64,000 nucleotides of DNA from the NCBI RefSeq assembly GCF_001422815.1, contig NZ_LMMP01000005.1:89639-153638 (forward strand), in the 5' to 3' direction. This stretch comes from Methylobacterium sp. Leaf91 (GTDB lineage: Bacteria > Pseudomonadota > Alphaproteobacteria > Rhizobiales > Beijerinckiaceae). The notes under the pieces were generated by a model. It was given only the letters and a program-made list of their open reading frames with translations, was not told the origin of the DNA and ran no database searches. This document shows positions 8,634 through 19,128 of the stretch, piece after piece (the stretch's first letter is position 1; each line of letters begins with the position of its first letter). The position numbers were made by a program, and so were the translations under genes.

Positions 8634-10202
8634 TCACGGCGTCGGCGCAACACCAGCGGGGGCCGGCAAGGCGACACGTTTCTCGGGATTCCTGATCTGA
8701 CTATATACGACGCTCGAAAAGCTGCCGATGACCGCGTGCCAGCCGATCTTGCCGTAGGCCGGATCATGGCGCGCAACCTGGCAAAACACTGTCGTCAGCC
8801 CATTGACGATGTCGTCGTCCTTGGCCCCTCCGGCGGCTGCCTTTACCTTGGGTAGCAGAGAGTCGATGACCGGCACGAAGTTGTCCGGCGCCAAGCCTTT
8901 GAGGCTCTCGGCACTCCCCGCATCGGCGATGGCCTTTGCGACCTCGGGTTGCGCGATCTCCGCGCAGGGCGCCGTTCCGGCGAGCATGGTCTGAGTGGCG
9001 GCGCGGGCGGTTGTGACGATGCCGCGCTCGGCGATGACGGGGGCGTTGTTGCCCCACGCGTTGCGGATGTAGTCCGTGACGTCGGCGACCTCTCGGTCGG
9101 TCATGCCGGCCCCCACTGCAGGCATCGGCGCGTAGCCGTTCTGGGCAGCGAGGCCGCCGAGGATGATGCGGATCACCGTCTCGGGGCCTTCCGACTGCAC
9201 CGAGGTATTGCCGGCGAGCGCCGGGATCGCCCCCTCGACGCCCTGGCCGTCCGGCTTGTGGCAGGAGGAGCAATAGCTGAGATAGGTCGCAGCACCCGGC
9301 GCATCGGCCTGGTTGAAGGCCTGGATGTCCTTGATTTTATAGCTCTCTTTGGCTTTCTGCGTGCGCAGGTAGGCGACCATCGCCTTCAGGTCGGCATCGG
9401 TCAGCCTGGAGAGGGATTCCTCGATGGTCTGACGCATCGGCCCGGCTGCGACGCCCGGCCGGTTGCCCGGAGCCGTGCCGGTTTTGAGGTATTCGACCAC
9501 CTGATCGTCGGTCCAGGAGCCGATCCCGGTGTGGTCGTCGGGGGTGATGTTGGGCGCATACCAGCCGTCGATGACCCCGCCACCGAGTTTGCCCGCCAAC
9601 CCGCTGTTTCCGACGATCTTGTTGGCGTTGTGGCACATGCCGCAATGGCCGAGGCCCTCCACGAGGTAGCCGCCGCGATTGACCTCGGCGCTGGCGTTCG
9701 GATCCGGCTTGAACTCGCCCGCGGTGAAGAACGCGGTGCGCCAGGTAATCAGCGCGCTGCGGATATTGAAGGGGAACGGGATCTCGGAAGGTTTGCGGGG
9801 CTCCTTCACCGGCTCGAGGGAGCGCAGATAAGCAAAGATCGCATCGGAATCGTCGCGCGTGACCTTGGTGTACCAGGCGAAGGGGAAGGCCGGATAGAGG
9901 TAGCTGCCCTCGTTGTCGATGCCTTCGTGCAGGGCGCGGTAGAAGTCGTCGGCGGTCCATTTGCCGAGCCCGGTCTCGTCGTCCGGTGTGAGGTTCGGCG
10001 TGCGGATCTTCCCAATTGGCGTGTTGAGGACGTAGTTCCCCGCGAAGGGCTTGCCCCCCGGCGCAGAATGGCAGGCGACGCAATCGCCCGCCGTCGCCAA
10101 GTATTCGCCCCGCTTGATCTGTTCCGCATCTTGGGCCGAGGCACCGGTCACGGCGGCGATGAGACCGGCCGAACCGAGCAGAAGGGCAGATATGCGACGC
10201 AT
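8634..10202 (-). CDS. Triheme periplasmic cytochrome c (alcohol/aldehyde/gluconate dehydrogenase cytochrome-subunit type)
   Basis: 522 aa from the ATG at 10202, chosen because a Sec signal peptide follows at once (ISALLLGSAGLIAAVTGASA) and GGAG lies upstream; a longer frame to 10316 would bury it. Three c-type heme sites are CVACH (41-45), CGMCH (187-191) and CSSCH (311-315). This is the layout of the membrane-bound dehydrogenase cytochrome subunit that passes electrons from PQQ or flavin dehydrogenases to ubiquinone. About 90 residues after the third heme domain form an extra C-terminal tail. No dehydrogenase subunit is adjacent. It starts 46 bp after the tspO-linked membrane gene, so it may be read through from the photosynthesis operon. 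Confidence 0.85.
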   Translation of the reverse strand: MRRISALLLGSAGLIAAVTGASAQDAEQIKRGEYLATAGDCVACHSAPGGKPFAGNYVLNTPIGKIRTPNLTPDDETGLGKWTADDFYRALHEGIDNEGSYLYPAFPFAWYTKVTRDDSDAIFAYLRSLEPVKEPRKPSEIPFPFNIRSALITWRTAFFTAGEFKPDPNASAEVNRGGYLVEGLGHCGMCHNANKIVGNSGLAGKLGGGVIDGWYAPNITPDDHTGIGSWTDDQVVEYLKTGTAPGNRPGVAAGPMRQTIEESLSRLTDADLKAMVAYLRTQKAKESYKIKDIQAFNQADAPGAATYLSYCSSCHKPDGQGVEGAIPALAGNTSVQSEGPETVIRIILGGLAAQNGYAPMPAVGAGMTDREVADVTDYIRNAWGNNAPVIAERGIVTTARAATQTMLAGTAPCAEIAQPEVAKAIADAGSAESLKGLAPDNFVPVIDSLLPKVKAAAGGAKDDDIVNGLTTVFCQVARHDPAYGKIGWHAVIGSFSSVVYSQIRNPEKRVALPAPAGVAPTP

Positions 10203-10248
10203 GATGTCGGTTCTCCACTCATGAAACCCAGGATGGGACAATGGTCGG

Positions 10249-10608
10249 TCAGCCACGCCTCGTGACCGTTCTGCCCGGTTGGCGAAAATCGGGCATGACC
10301 GGATCGGATGCGTCATGCGACCCCCCGAACATGCGCAACGCGACCTCCCCTAGATGCGCCATCAGCGAGGCGATGAGGCAGAGCGCAACCACCGTCCAAT
10401 CCGAGCCGATCAGCGCGGCGCGGATCGCCAGCATCAGGGCCGCGCCCGAGGCGAGGTTGCAGAAAAGAGGCGGAAGGAGCGGGCGCTCTCCCCCACGAAG
10501 ACGCCATGCCACGAGGGCGGCGGCTTCGAGCGCCACGAGACCGAGGATCACGTCGATGATCCGCCCGGAGGCGAAGAGCGACGCCAGGGTCGCCGCATCC
10601 GGAATCAT
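10249..10608 (-). CDS. Small membrane protein downstream of tspO
   Basis: 119 aa. The ATG at 10608 overlaps the tspO stop by 4 bp (ATGA), which fixes the start and shows coupling. Three hydrophobic segments are visible (IIDVILGLVALEAAALVAW; FCNLASGAALMLAIRAALIG; WTVVALCLIASLMAHLGEV), followed by a polar, Arg-rich tail. No family is recognised. Its tight position at the end of the bchG-bch2-bchP-tspO operon suggests a role in photosynthetic membrane or pigment function; that is inference from context only. Confidence 0.75.
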   Translation of the reverse strand: MIPDAATLASLFASGRIIDVILGLVALEAAALVAWRLRGGERPLLPPLFCNLASGAALMLAIRAALIGSDWTVVALCLIASLMAHLGEVALRMFGGSHDASDPVMPDFRQPGRTVTRRG

Positions 10609-11126
10609 GCCCGGCTTCCGACATCGCGGACCGGTACGGCTCGGCCGAACGGCGCGTTCAGCCGCACGATCACCCGGTTGAGCAGTGTCGCGACGCTGAC
10701 CCAGGCGAGGTAGGGCGCGAGCAGAAGGGCCGCGATCCCCGAGGCATGGGCCGTCACCGCGATCAGCGCCACGATGGAGAGCCAGAGGGCAATCACTTCC
10801 AGATAGGCCCAGTCCGGCCGGCGCAGGCGGAAGAAGATGCCGCTCCAGGCGATGTTGAGGACGAGGTTGACGCCGTAGGCGGCGAGCAATGCGCCGCGCG
10901 CCGAGGTTCCAGCATCCGCGTGCCAGGCCATCACGGCGGAGATCGCCGTAAGGGTGAAGATCGTTGTCCAGACCGGGCCGAAGGCCCAGTCCGGCGGCTT
11001 CCACGAGGGCCGCCGCAGGGATTGATACCAGGTGCCGGTCGTCGTCAGGAGGCCACCGGCAAGGGCGGTGACGAGGGCCGCCGCCGCCGCGGCCACGACC
11101 GGGCCGGTTTCGTAACCGCCGATCAC
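10605..11126 (-). CDS. tspO: TspO/MBR-family tryptophan-rich sensory protein
   Basis: 173 aa from a GTG that overlaps the bchP stop (GTGA). Five hydrophobic helices and the TspO signature SLRRPSWKPPDWAFGPVW (Pro-Trp-x-Pro-Pro and the aromatic ligand pocket) are present; a later helix carries LNIAWSGIFFRLRRPDWA. TspO binds tetrapyrroles in the outer or cell membrane. In Rhodobacter it modulates photosynthesis gene expression in response to oxygen and helps export porphyrin intermediates. Placement directly after bchP in the pigment operon fits this role. Confidence 0.93.
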   Translation of the reverse strand: MIGGYETGPVVAAAAAALVTALAGGLLTTTGTWYQSLRRPSWKPPDWAFGPVWTTIFTLTAISAVMAWHADAGTSARGALLAAYGVNLVLNIAWSGIFFRLRRPDWAYLEVIALWLSIVALIAVTAHASGIAALLLAPYLAWVSVATLLNRVIVRLNAPFGRAVPVRDVGSRA

Positions 11127-12307
11127 GGGGAGACCCAGCGAAACAGGTGCGCCAGGTCCTTGAAGAAAATCCGCGCATGGGCGGCGGGCTTTGCCCGGAC
11201 CAGTTCCTTGTTCATGTAGGAATCCCAGGTGAGCTGCTGGACGTCCTTGTCGCGGCAGATCGAGACGAAGCGCTCGCGCAGGGAATCGTTGCGGTACCAG
11301 ACCCACTGCATCATGCGCAGGATCAGGAAGACGCGGCCATGCAGGCGCATGAAGCGCCGCCGGGCGAGGGCCAGGGATGCGGCCTTGCCGGTGGCGAGAA
11401 AGGTGTCGGCCGCTTCCGCCGCCAGCCGGCCACCGAGCATGGCGTAGTAGATGCCTTCGCCCGAGGCCGGAGCGACGATGCCGGCGGCGTCCCCGGTGAG
11501 AAGCACGTCGCGCCCATTGTCCCAGCGCTTCAGCGGTTTGAGCGGCAGCGGCGCGCCCTCGCGGCGCAGGGTCTCGCCGGCATCGAGGCCGGCGGAGGCG
11601 CGTAAGGCGCGGATCGCCCCGCGCAGGGAGAAGCCCTTGCGGGCGCTGCCGGTGCCGATGCTGATCGTGTCGCCGTGGGGGAAGACCCAGGCGTAGAAAT
11701 CCGGCGAGAGCTTGCCCTGGTAGTAGACGTCACAGCGCGTCCCCTCGATATCGCCGCTCCCATCCGCCGGCCGCCGGACGATCTCGTGATAGGCGAAGAC
11801 CTGCTTCATCGCCGCGTGGCCGGGAATCTCGGCCCGCCCGACGACCGAGCTCGCGCCGTCCGCGCCGATGACGAGGCGGGTGCGGACCCGGTGCTCCGCA
11901 TCGCCGGAGCGGTAATGCACGACCGCCCCGCAATCATCGTCCCGAACGATGCGGGTGAAGCTACCGGGGCGGTGGTCGGCCCCGGCCAGGGCCGCGCGGT
12001 CGCGCAGCCAGGGGTCGAAATGCTCCCGGTCGACCATGCCGACGAAGCCGTCGCCGATAGGCATGTCGACCCGCTTGTCGGCCGGTGAGATCATGCGGGC
12101 CGAGCGCACCCGGGCGACGAGCAGCGCGTCGGGAATGGCGAAATCACGGATCAAGCGCGGGGGAATCGCGCCGCCGCAGGGCTTGATCCGCCCCGGCTTG
12201 TCGAGGAGCAGCACCCGCCGCCCCATCTGGGCGAGATCGGTGGCGGCGGTGGCCCCGGCCGGGCCGCCTCCCACCACCACGACGTCGAAGGTCTCCAATT
12301 CCGGCAT
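11123..12307 (-). CDS. bchP: Geranylgeranyl diphosphate/bacteriochlorophyll reductase BchP
   Basis: 394 aa. FAD-dependent enzyme that reduces the geranylgeranyl tail of bacteriochlorophyll to phytyl. The Rossmann dinucleotide motif VVVGGGPAGATAA is at residues 9-21, followed by the BchP/ChlP pattern KPGRIKPCGGAIPPR, and the FAD-ribityl motif LLTGDAAGIVAPASGEGI near residue 290. The ATG at 12307 is chosen because GAGGTGAG precedes it and 5 bp separate it from the bch2 stop. Downstream tspO overlaps by 4 bp. It belongs to the PpsR-controlled bchG-bch2-bchP operon. Confidence 0.96.
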   Translation of the reverse strand: MPELETFDVVVVGGGPAGATAATDLAQMGRRVLLLDKPGRIKPCGGAIPPRLIRDFAIPDALLVARVRSARMISPADKRVDMPIGDGFVGMVDREHFDPWLRDRAALAGADHRPGSFTRIVRDDDCGAVVHYRSGDAEHRVRTRLVIGADGASSVVGRAEIPGHAAMKQVFAYHEIVRRPADGSGDIEGTRCDVYYQGKLSPDFYAWVFPHGDTISIGTGSARKGFSLRGAIRALRASAGLDAGETLRREGAPLPLKPLKRWDNGRDVLLTGDAAGIVAPASGEGIYYAMLGGRLAAEAADTFLATGKAASLALARRRFMRLHGRVFLILRMMQWVWYRNDSLRERFVSICRDKDVQQLTWDSYMNKELVRAKPAAHARIFFKDLAHLFRWVSP

Positions 12308-12312
12308 GGGTC

Positions 12313-13656
12313 TCACCTCAACGACAATCGGGGCTGGAGCACGGGCTCGGCGGGGCGGGCAGGGCGGCGCAGTCGCGTCGCGGCGGCGTGCTCGATCCGC
12401 ATGGAGAGGGCGGCGCCGCCCAGGAACAGGGCGGCCTCGGCCAGGAAGACGGCGGCATAGGCATGGACCGGTTCGGGGCTGACGAGGCGGGCGAGATCCA
12501 CCGCCATGGTCCCGAGGAAGCCTCCGGCCCCGAAGGCGACGCCCTGGGCCGCGCCCCAGACGCCCATCCGGGTGCCGCGCTCGGCCTCGCCACCGGCACC
12601 CGCCAGACCCATCATCGAGCCGATGGCGGCCACGGCGAACATCCCGTTGAACAGGCCGAGAGCGAAGACGGCGGCGCGCAGGGGGAAATCCGGGCCGACG
12701 AGGCCACCGACGGCGATTCCGGCCAGAGCCAGAGCCGAGCCGGCGCAGCCGGTGGCGGTCCATACTTTCAGCGAGCCGAGATAGGGACCGCCGATTCCCA
12801 TGGTCAGACCGGCGACGGTGAGCATGCCGGCGAGCACGCCGCCATGCTGGAGACCGGACAGCTTGGTGGTGGCCCCCGGCGTCATCGCGAAGACGAGGCC
12901 GGCGAAGGGTTCGAGGATGAGCTCCTGCGCGCTGTAGGCGAGCATCGCCACGAAGATGAAAATGGTGAAGCGGCGCGAGGCCGGCTCCGACCAGACCCGG
13001 GCCAAGACCTCGCGGAACGGCCGCTTCCGGCCGGCATCGGACGGTGCGGCCGCCGCGCGGCTCGGCTCGATTCCACGGATTGCGAGACAGGCGAGGGCGA
13101 AGGCGGCAAGCGACACCGTGCCGGAGACCATCACCAGCCGGACACCGGAGAACGGATCGAGGAAATGTCCGGCGATCGGCGCGGTGATGGCGAAGCCGGC
13201 GATCATCATCACCCAGACGATGGTGGCGGCAGCCCCCCTGCGGCGCGCATCGACGCCGCCGGCCAGGAGAACGAGGAGAGAGGTCCCCGCCGCGCCCGCG
13301 CCCATCCCCACCAAGAGGAAGGACAGGATGGCGAGGGCGATGCCGGTGGAAAGCTGCGTTTCCATGAGGGCGGTCGCCGCTGCCGCACCGAATCCGCCGA
13401 GGCAGAGCGCGGCCATGCCGCCGACGATCCAGGGCGTGCGCCGCCCGCCCACATCCGAGCCGTAGCCCCAGCGCGGGCGCAGGACCTGCACGGCGTAGTG
13501 GAGGGTGACGAGGGCGCCGGGGATCATCGCCGGCAAAGCGAGCTCTACGACCATGACCCGGTTGAGGGTCGAGGTCATGAGAACGACCACGGCACCCAAA
13601 GCGGTCTGGACGAGGCCGAGGCGGACGATGGCGAGCCAGCCCATAATCGGCGCCAT
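12313..13656 (-). CDS. bch2: BCD/PucC-family MFS protein (Bch2-type, light-harvesting or BChl handling)
   Basis: 447 aa with about 12 hydrophobic spans and the family N-terminal motif STLNRVMVVELALPAMIPG, shared with LhaA in this window. The gene between bchG and bchP in purple bacteria (Rhodobacter orf428/bch2) is of this family. Members are thought to deliver bacteriochlorophyll to antenna or assembly sites. The ATG at 13656 overlaps the bchG stop by 1 base (a GTG one codon earlier is also possible). It shares its operon with bchG and bchP. Confidence 0.88.
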   Translation of the reverse strand: MAPIMGWLAIVRLGLVQTALGAVVVLMTSTLNRVMVVELALPAMIPGALVTLHYAVQVLRPRWGYGSDVGGRRTPWIVGGMAALCLGGFGAAAATALMETQLSTGIALAILSFLLVGMGAGAAGTSLLVLLAGGVDARRRGAAATIVWVMMIAGFAITAPIAGHFLDPFSGVRLVMVSGTVSLAAFALACLAIRGIEPSRAAAAPSDAGRKRPFREVLARVWSEPASRRFTIFIFVAMLAYSAQELILEPFAGLVFAMTPGATTKLSGLQHGGVLAGMLTVAGLTMGIGGPYLGSLKVWTATGCAGSALALAGIAVGGLVGPDFPLRAAVFALGLFNGMFAVAAIGSMMGLAGAGGEAERGTRMGVWGAAQGVAFGAGGFLGTMAVDLARLVSPEPVHAYAAVFLAEAALFLGGAALSMRIEHAAATRLRRPARPAEPVLQPRLSLR

Positions 13657-14579
13657 CACGCGGCTCCCTGCTGCGCGAGGGCCCTGAGGGCGAAAGCCGC
13701 CACCAGCATGCCGATGACGTAGAGGGTGGTGCCGGTGCCGTTGTACCAGGCTGCCCGCTCACGCGGGCTCCGGAGCAGGCGGGACATCAGCGCGAGTTGC
13801 GCCACGAGCAGCTCCGTGACGAGGGCCGCGTGCCCGGCGCAGTTCCAGGCCGAGAGGAGGAGGATCACCGCCAGCTGTGGCAGGGCCATGACGAGGCAGG
13901 CGAGGCGCGCGGCCCGGTCGGTCCCGAGCTGGACCGGCAGCGAGCGGAGATTCATGCGCGCATCCCCCTCCACCGACTTGAAGTCGTTAAGGGTCATGAT
14001 GCCGTGGGCACCCACCGAATAGAGGAGGGCCACGGTGAGGATGCGGTGGTCGGGCAGGGCGCCGGCCATCACGGCGGCACCCGTGAACCAGGGCAGGCCC
14101 TCGTAGCAGAGGCCCACCGCCGCGTTGCCCCACCAGCCGTTCCGCTTCAGCCTCAGGGGCGGCGCGCTGTAGATCCAGGCGAGGACGAGCCCGAACAGCG
14201 CGGCGCAGAGGATCCAGACCCCGAGCGAGGCCGCGACGGCGAGGGAGAGGGCGGTCCAGGCCAGCGCGACGTAGAGGCCCCACCGGCCGGGCATCCGGCC
14301 GGACGGGATCGGGCGCAGCGGCTCGTTGATCGCGTCCACATGGCGGTCGTACCAGTCGTTGACCGCCTGCGAGGTCGCGCAGACCAAGGGACCGGCGAGC
14401 ACGATCCCGGCGAGGATCAGCGGCCAGCGCCCCTCGGCCGCCATACCCGACGAGACCACGCCGCAGGCGAAGGCCCACATCGGCGCGAACCAGGTGATCG
14501 GCTTCAGAAGCTCGACCAGGGTAGCGAGAGCGGGGATGCCGACGGAAGCGGCGGGAGGGGTGGACGCCGACGTTGCCAT
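13656..14579 (-). CDS. bchG: Bacteriochlorophyll synthase BchG (geranylgeranyltransferase)
   Basis: 307-aa integral-membrane prenyltransferase of the UbiA family that esterifies bacteriochlorophyllide a with geranylgeranyl diphosphate. The Mg-diphosphate motif NDWYDRHVD is at residues 74-82, followed by INEPLRPIPSG, and a second acidic motif NDFKSVEGD lies near residue 200. Eight or so hydrophobic segments. First gene of the minus-strand pigment operon; two perfect PpsR palindromes lie 31-73 bp upstream of the ATG. Confidence 0.96.
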   Translation of the reverse strand: MATSASTPPAASVGIPALATLVELLKPITWFAPMWAFACGVVSSGMAAEGRWPLILAGIVLAGPLVCATSQAVNDWYDRHVDAINEPLRPIPSGRMPGRWGLYVALAWTALSLAVAASLGVWILCAALFGLVLAWIYSAPPLRLKRNGWWGNAAVGLCYEGLPWFTGAAVMAGALPDHRILTVALLYSVGAHGIMTLNDFKSVEGDARMNLRSLPVQLGTDRAARLACLVMALPQLAVILLLSAWNCAGHAALVTELLVAQLALMSRLLRSPRERAAWYNGTGTTLYVIGMLVAAFALRALAQQGAA

Positions 14580-14609
14580 GCCCCGAAGCTAAGGGCCGGC
14601 CGTCGGGAG

Positions 14610-14627
14610 TGTCAAGAAAGATTGACA
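14610..14627. promoter_or_regulatory. PpsR/CrtJ-type operator 1 of bchG
   Basis: TGT-N12-ACA palindrome (TGTCAAGAAAGATTGACA) in the bchG promoter region, matching the known PpsR/CrtJ consensus exactly. Together with the second site at 14635-14652 it forms a tandem pair with 25-bp centre spacing, as PpsR binds cooperatively. Binding by the ppsR product encoded next door is inferred. Confidence 0.88.
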
Positions 14628-14634
14628 CGTAAAA

Positions 14635-14652
14635 TGTCAATCTTGTGCGACA
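14635..14652. promoter_or_regulatory. PpsR/CrtJ-type operator 2 of bchG
   Basis: Second perfect TGT-N12-ACA (TGTCAATCTTGTGCGACA), seven bases beyond operator 1. It lies between the bchG start and the ppsR stop, so it serves bchG-bch2-bchP rather than ppsR itself. Confidence 0.88.
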
Positions 14653-14679
14653 TTCGGTCTGCCGGAGGACAGGCCTGAA

Positions 14680-16125
14680 CTATTGTTCGTCGGCGGGCTC
14701 CGGCCCATCGAGATCGCCGATGCCGTAACGGCGCAGCTTGGCGTAGAGGCCCTGCCGGCTGAGCCCCAGCATCTCGGCGGCAGAGGCTCGGTTGTCGCGG
14801 GTGATGCGCAGGGCCGCCTCGATGCAAAGGCGCTCGATCAGGTCCGTCGATTCGCGCACGAGGTTCTTCATCGAGACCCGGCCGACCAGTTCGGTCATCT
14901 GCTCGACGGAACGCGGCAATTCCCGCCCGCCCAGGGCCGCCGCCGCGCGGCGCGGCGTCGAACGGATGGTGAAGCCGAGACAGGGTTGCCCGGCGCCGGG
15001 CACCGCAACGGCGGCGACCTCAACCTCCTCCACCGAACCGTATTCGCCCCGCAGGCTCGTCGCGAAATGGCGCACCGAGCCATGCTGGCCGAGGGTGGAG
15101 AACAGGGCGGCGGCCTCGGTCTCCTCTCGGCCGAGCCAGCGGTCGAGGGGTTCGCCGCGCACCTGTTCCTCGGTGGCGAGCTGCACGAGATCGAGGAAGG
15201 CGGCGTTGGCGGCGAGGATACGGCGGGCCGGATCGGTGACGACGAAACCTTCGGGCAGGCTCTGGATCACGTCGAGGGCGGAGGTGCCGGCACGGCTCGG
15301 TCCGGCCACCTCCGCGGGGCCGGTGGAGAGGCGCAGGAGCGCGCTCGTGGCGTTCTCCTGACGGAACAGGGAGGCGGCGACGCGGGTCTCGCCGCGACCG
15401 TTGCCGAGCTGCGCGACGAGATCGCCGGCCTGACCGGTGATGCGCAGGCCAGCGAACAGCGATTCGAGTTCGCGGGTGCTGGCGGAATCGAACAGGTCGA
15501 CCACGTCCTGTCCGATGATGCGCTTCTCCGCCCGGCCGAGGAGGCGGGCGGCGGCCGGGTTCACCTCGGTGACCCGGCGGGTGGCGGCATCCACCACCAA
15601 GACCGGTTCGCCGGCGAGCTGGAACAGCAAACGGTAGCGGGTCTCGGCGCCGCGCAGGCGCAGGTAGTCGCGTTCCAGGGCCTGCTGGGTCTCGGCGAGC
15701 TTTCGCTGGAGCACGGCCATGGCGCGGAGATTGCGGCCGATGGCGATGATCGGACCGCCATTCTCCAGGCGCAGGGCGGAATAGCGGACCGGCAGGTCGA
15801 TACCGGTGGCGGAAGGATGGTTCACCTGCCGCCAGCGCGTGACGGCGCCCGGGGCGGCATCGCGCAGGAGGGCGGCGATCTTCGGCCGGCTCTCGACCGT
15901 GACGGTATCCATCCAGGGCTGGCCAAGCCAAGTCTCACAGCCCTCATCGGCGAAATCCGCGTTGCCGAAAGCCGCATCACGGATGATCCCGTCCGCATCG
16001 ACCACCAGAGCGAGATCCGTTGCGGCCGCGACGAGAAGCCCGGCCGACTCCGCGTCCAGGGGACCGAGTGCCTTACGAAGCGCTGCGAAGGTTTCCGCCG
16101 CGGCGGGAAGTGCCAGACTGGTCAA
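14680..16125 (-). CDS. ppsR: Photosynthesis repressor PpsR/CrtJ
   Basis: 481-aa aerobic repressor of bch, crt and puf genes. PAS-like modules are at about residues 30-140, 165-270 and 285-390, and a Fis-type helix-turn-helix is at the C-terminus (RASAAEMLGLSRQGLYAKLRRYGI). The HTH cysteine in IERLCIEAAL (C434) matches the redox-active Cys of Rhodobacter PpsR; the only other cysteines are C63 and C382, none near residue 250. Translation appears to begin at TTG (16125) because an in-frame stop lies two codons upstream; GGTGA precedes it. It lies 35 bp after aerR on the same strand. Confidence 0.95.
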   Translation of the reverse strand: MTSLALPAAAETFAALRKALGPLDAESAGLLVAAATDLALVVDADGIIRDAAFGNADFADEGCETWLGQPWMDTVTVESRPKIAALLRDAAPGAVTRWRQVNHPSATGIDLPVRYSALRLENGGPIIAIGRNLRAMAVLQRKLAETQQALERDYLRLRGAETRYRLLFQLAGEPVLVVDAATRRVTEVNPAAARLLGRAEKRIIGQDVVDLFDSASTRELESLFAGLRITGQAGDLVAQLGNGRGETRVAASLFRQENATSALLRLSTGPAEVAGPSRAGTSALDVIQSLPEGFVVTDPARRILAANAAFLDLVQLATEEQVRGEPLDRWLGREETEAAALFSTLGQHGSVRHFATSLRGEYGSVEEVEVAAVAVPGAGQPCLGFTIRSTPRRAAAALGGRELPRSVEQMTELVGRVSMKNLVRESTDLIERLCIEAALRITRDNRASAAEMLGLSRQGLYAKLRRYGIGDLDGPEPADEQ

Positions 16126-16160
16126 GGATCACCACGATGTGACGACGTCGAGCCGGTCTT

Positions 16161-17045
16161 TCAGCAGGGTCTGGCCCGCGGATCAAGCAAGCTCTCGGCG
16201 ATGGTTATGGCAAGGCGTGCATCACCCGCCGTCGCGTCCGCGCCGACGAGTGCCGAATATTCGGGATGGTTCATGAAGATCGGCCCGCCGACCATGACAC
16301 GGACCGATGGATTGCGCGAGGTGCGACGAAGCTCGGTCACCAGCCGGGTGAGGGTTGGGAGTAGGGTTTCGCAGCCGAGCGATACGCCGATCACATCGAA
16401 CCAGCCCGTGCTGGCGGCGCGGATCGCCTGGGAATGCGCGGAATGGGCCGCACTGGTCACATCCCATCCGGCGTCGCGGAAGAAGCGTTCGACGAGGGAG
16501 AGACCGAAGCTGTGCGTCTCGCCGGGACAGGCCATCAGGAAGACGCTGCGGCCGTGCGGGTCCGGCGCCGGCTCGTCGCGAAACCGGGCGGTGAGCTCGT
16601 GCATGATGCGCTGGAGCCGGCCCATGGCGATGGTGAGCTCGGCGAAGTCGCAGAGGTCTTCCTCCCACAACAGGCCGAGATGGCGGGCCGTGGGGGCGAG
16701 GAGATCGAGGAGCAGGCTGTCGAGGGCGAGCCCGTCATCAACGAGGCGCGCGATCCGGTCTTCGACATCCTCGCCGTCCGGTGATAGGACCAGCGTGGCG
16801 AAATCCGTGATCTGCTCCGTGCTCGGCAGGATTCCCGGGCGGTTGGCACGGGAATCCGCCCGGTGGGCGAGCATCAGGCGAGGGATGATCTCCGCCTCGA
16901 TGACGCTGGCGAGATCGACGTCCCACGCGGAGTTCCGCTCCTGCCTGGCCCCGCCAGGATATAATGCGAATTCCGACGAGGCGCACTCGTCCAATGCAAC
17001 CGGCTCGATCCCGGAAGCCGTGCGAAACCGCCAGACATCATCCAT
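16161..17045 (-). CDS. ppaA: AerR/PpaA cobalamin-binding antirepressor
   Basis: 294 aa. Partner of PpsR that, in other purple bacteria, binds hydroxocobalamin in light and changes PpsR/CrtJ binding. A helical segment with the AerR/SCHIC signature (LWEEDLCDFAELTIAMGRLQ) precedes a B12-binding Rossmann domain whose ligand loop reads CPGETHSFGL, with His178 (numbering from this start) as the likely cobalt ligand. GGAGG lies 5 bp before the ATG at 17045; a TTG four codons earlier is less likely. It is the first gene of the aerR-ppsR unit and divergent from bchF. Confidence 0.93.
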   Translation of the reverse strand: MDDVWRFRTASGIEPVALDECASSEFALYPGGARQERNSAWDVDLASVIEAEIIPRLMLAHRADSRANRPGILPSTEQITDFATLVLSPDGEDVEDRIARLVDDGLALDSLLLDLLAPTARHLGLLWEEDLCDFAELTIAMGRLQRIMHELTARFRDEPAPDPHGRSVFLMACPGETHSFGLSLVERFFRDAGWDVTSAAHSAHSQAIRAASTGWFDVIGVSLGCETLLPTLTRLVTELRRTSRNPSVRVMVGGPIFMNHPEYSALVGADATAGDARLAITIAESLLDPRARPC

Positions 17046-17078
17046 TGGGTCCTCCAATGTTTTATGACGGCTTCTTGA

Positions 17079-19124
<2,046 letters not shown>

Positions 19125-19128
19125 CGCG

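Noticed and set aside
11123..13762. 879-codon minus-strand frame
   Set aside because: Only the part from 12307 is BchP; the upstream part is the shadow of bch2 in another phase and has no coding similarity.
14683..17067. 794-codon plus-strand frame over ppsR and aerR
   Set aside because: Antisense shadow of two clearly recognised genes in high-G+C DNA.
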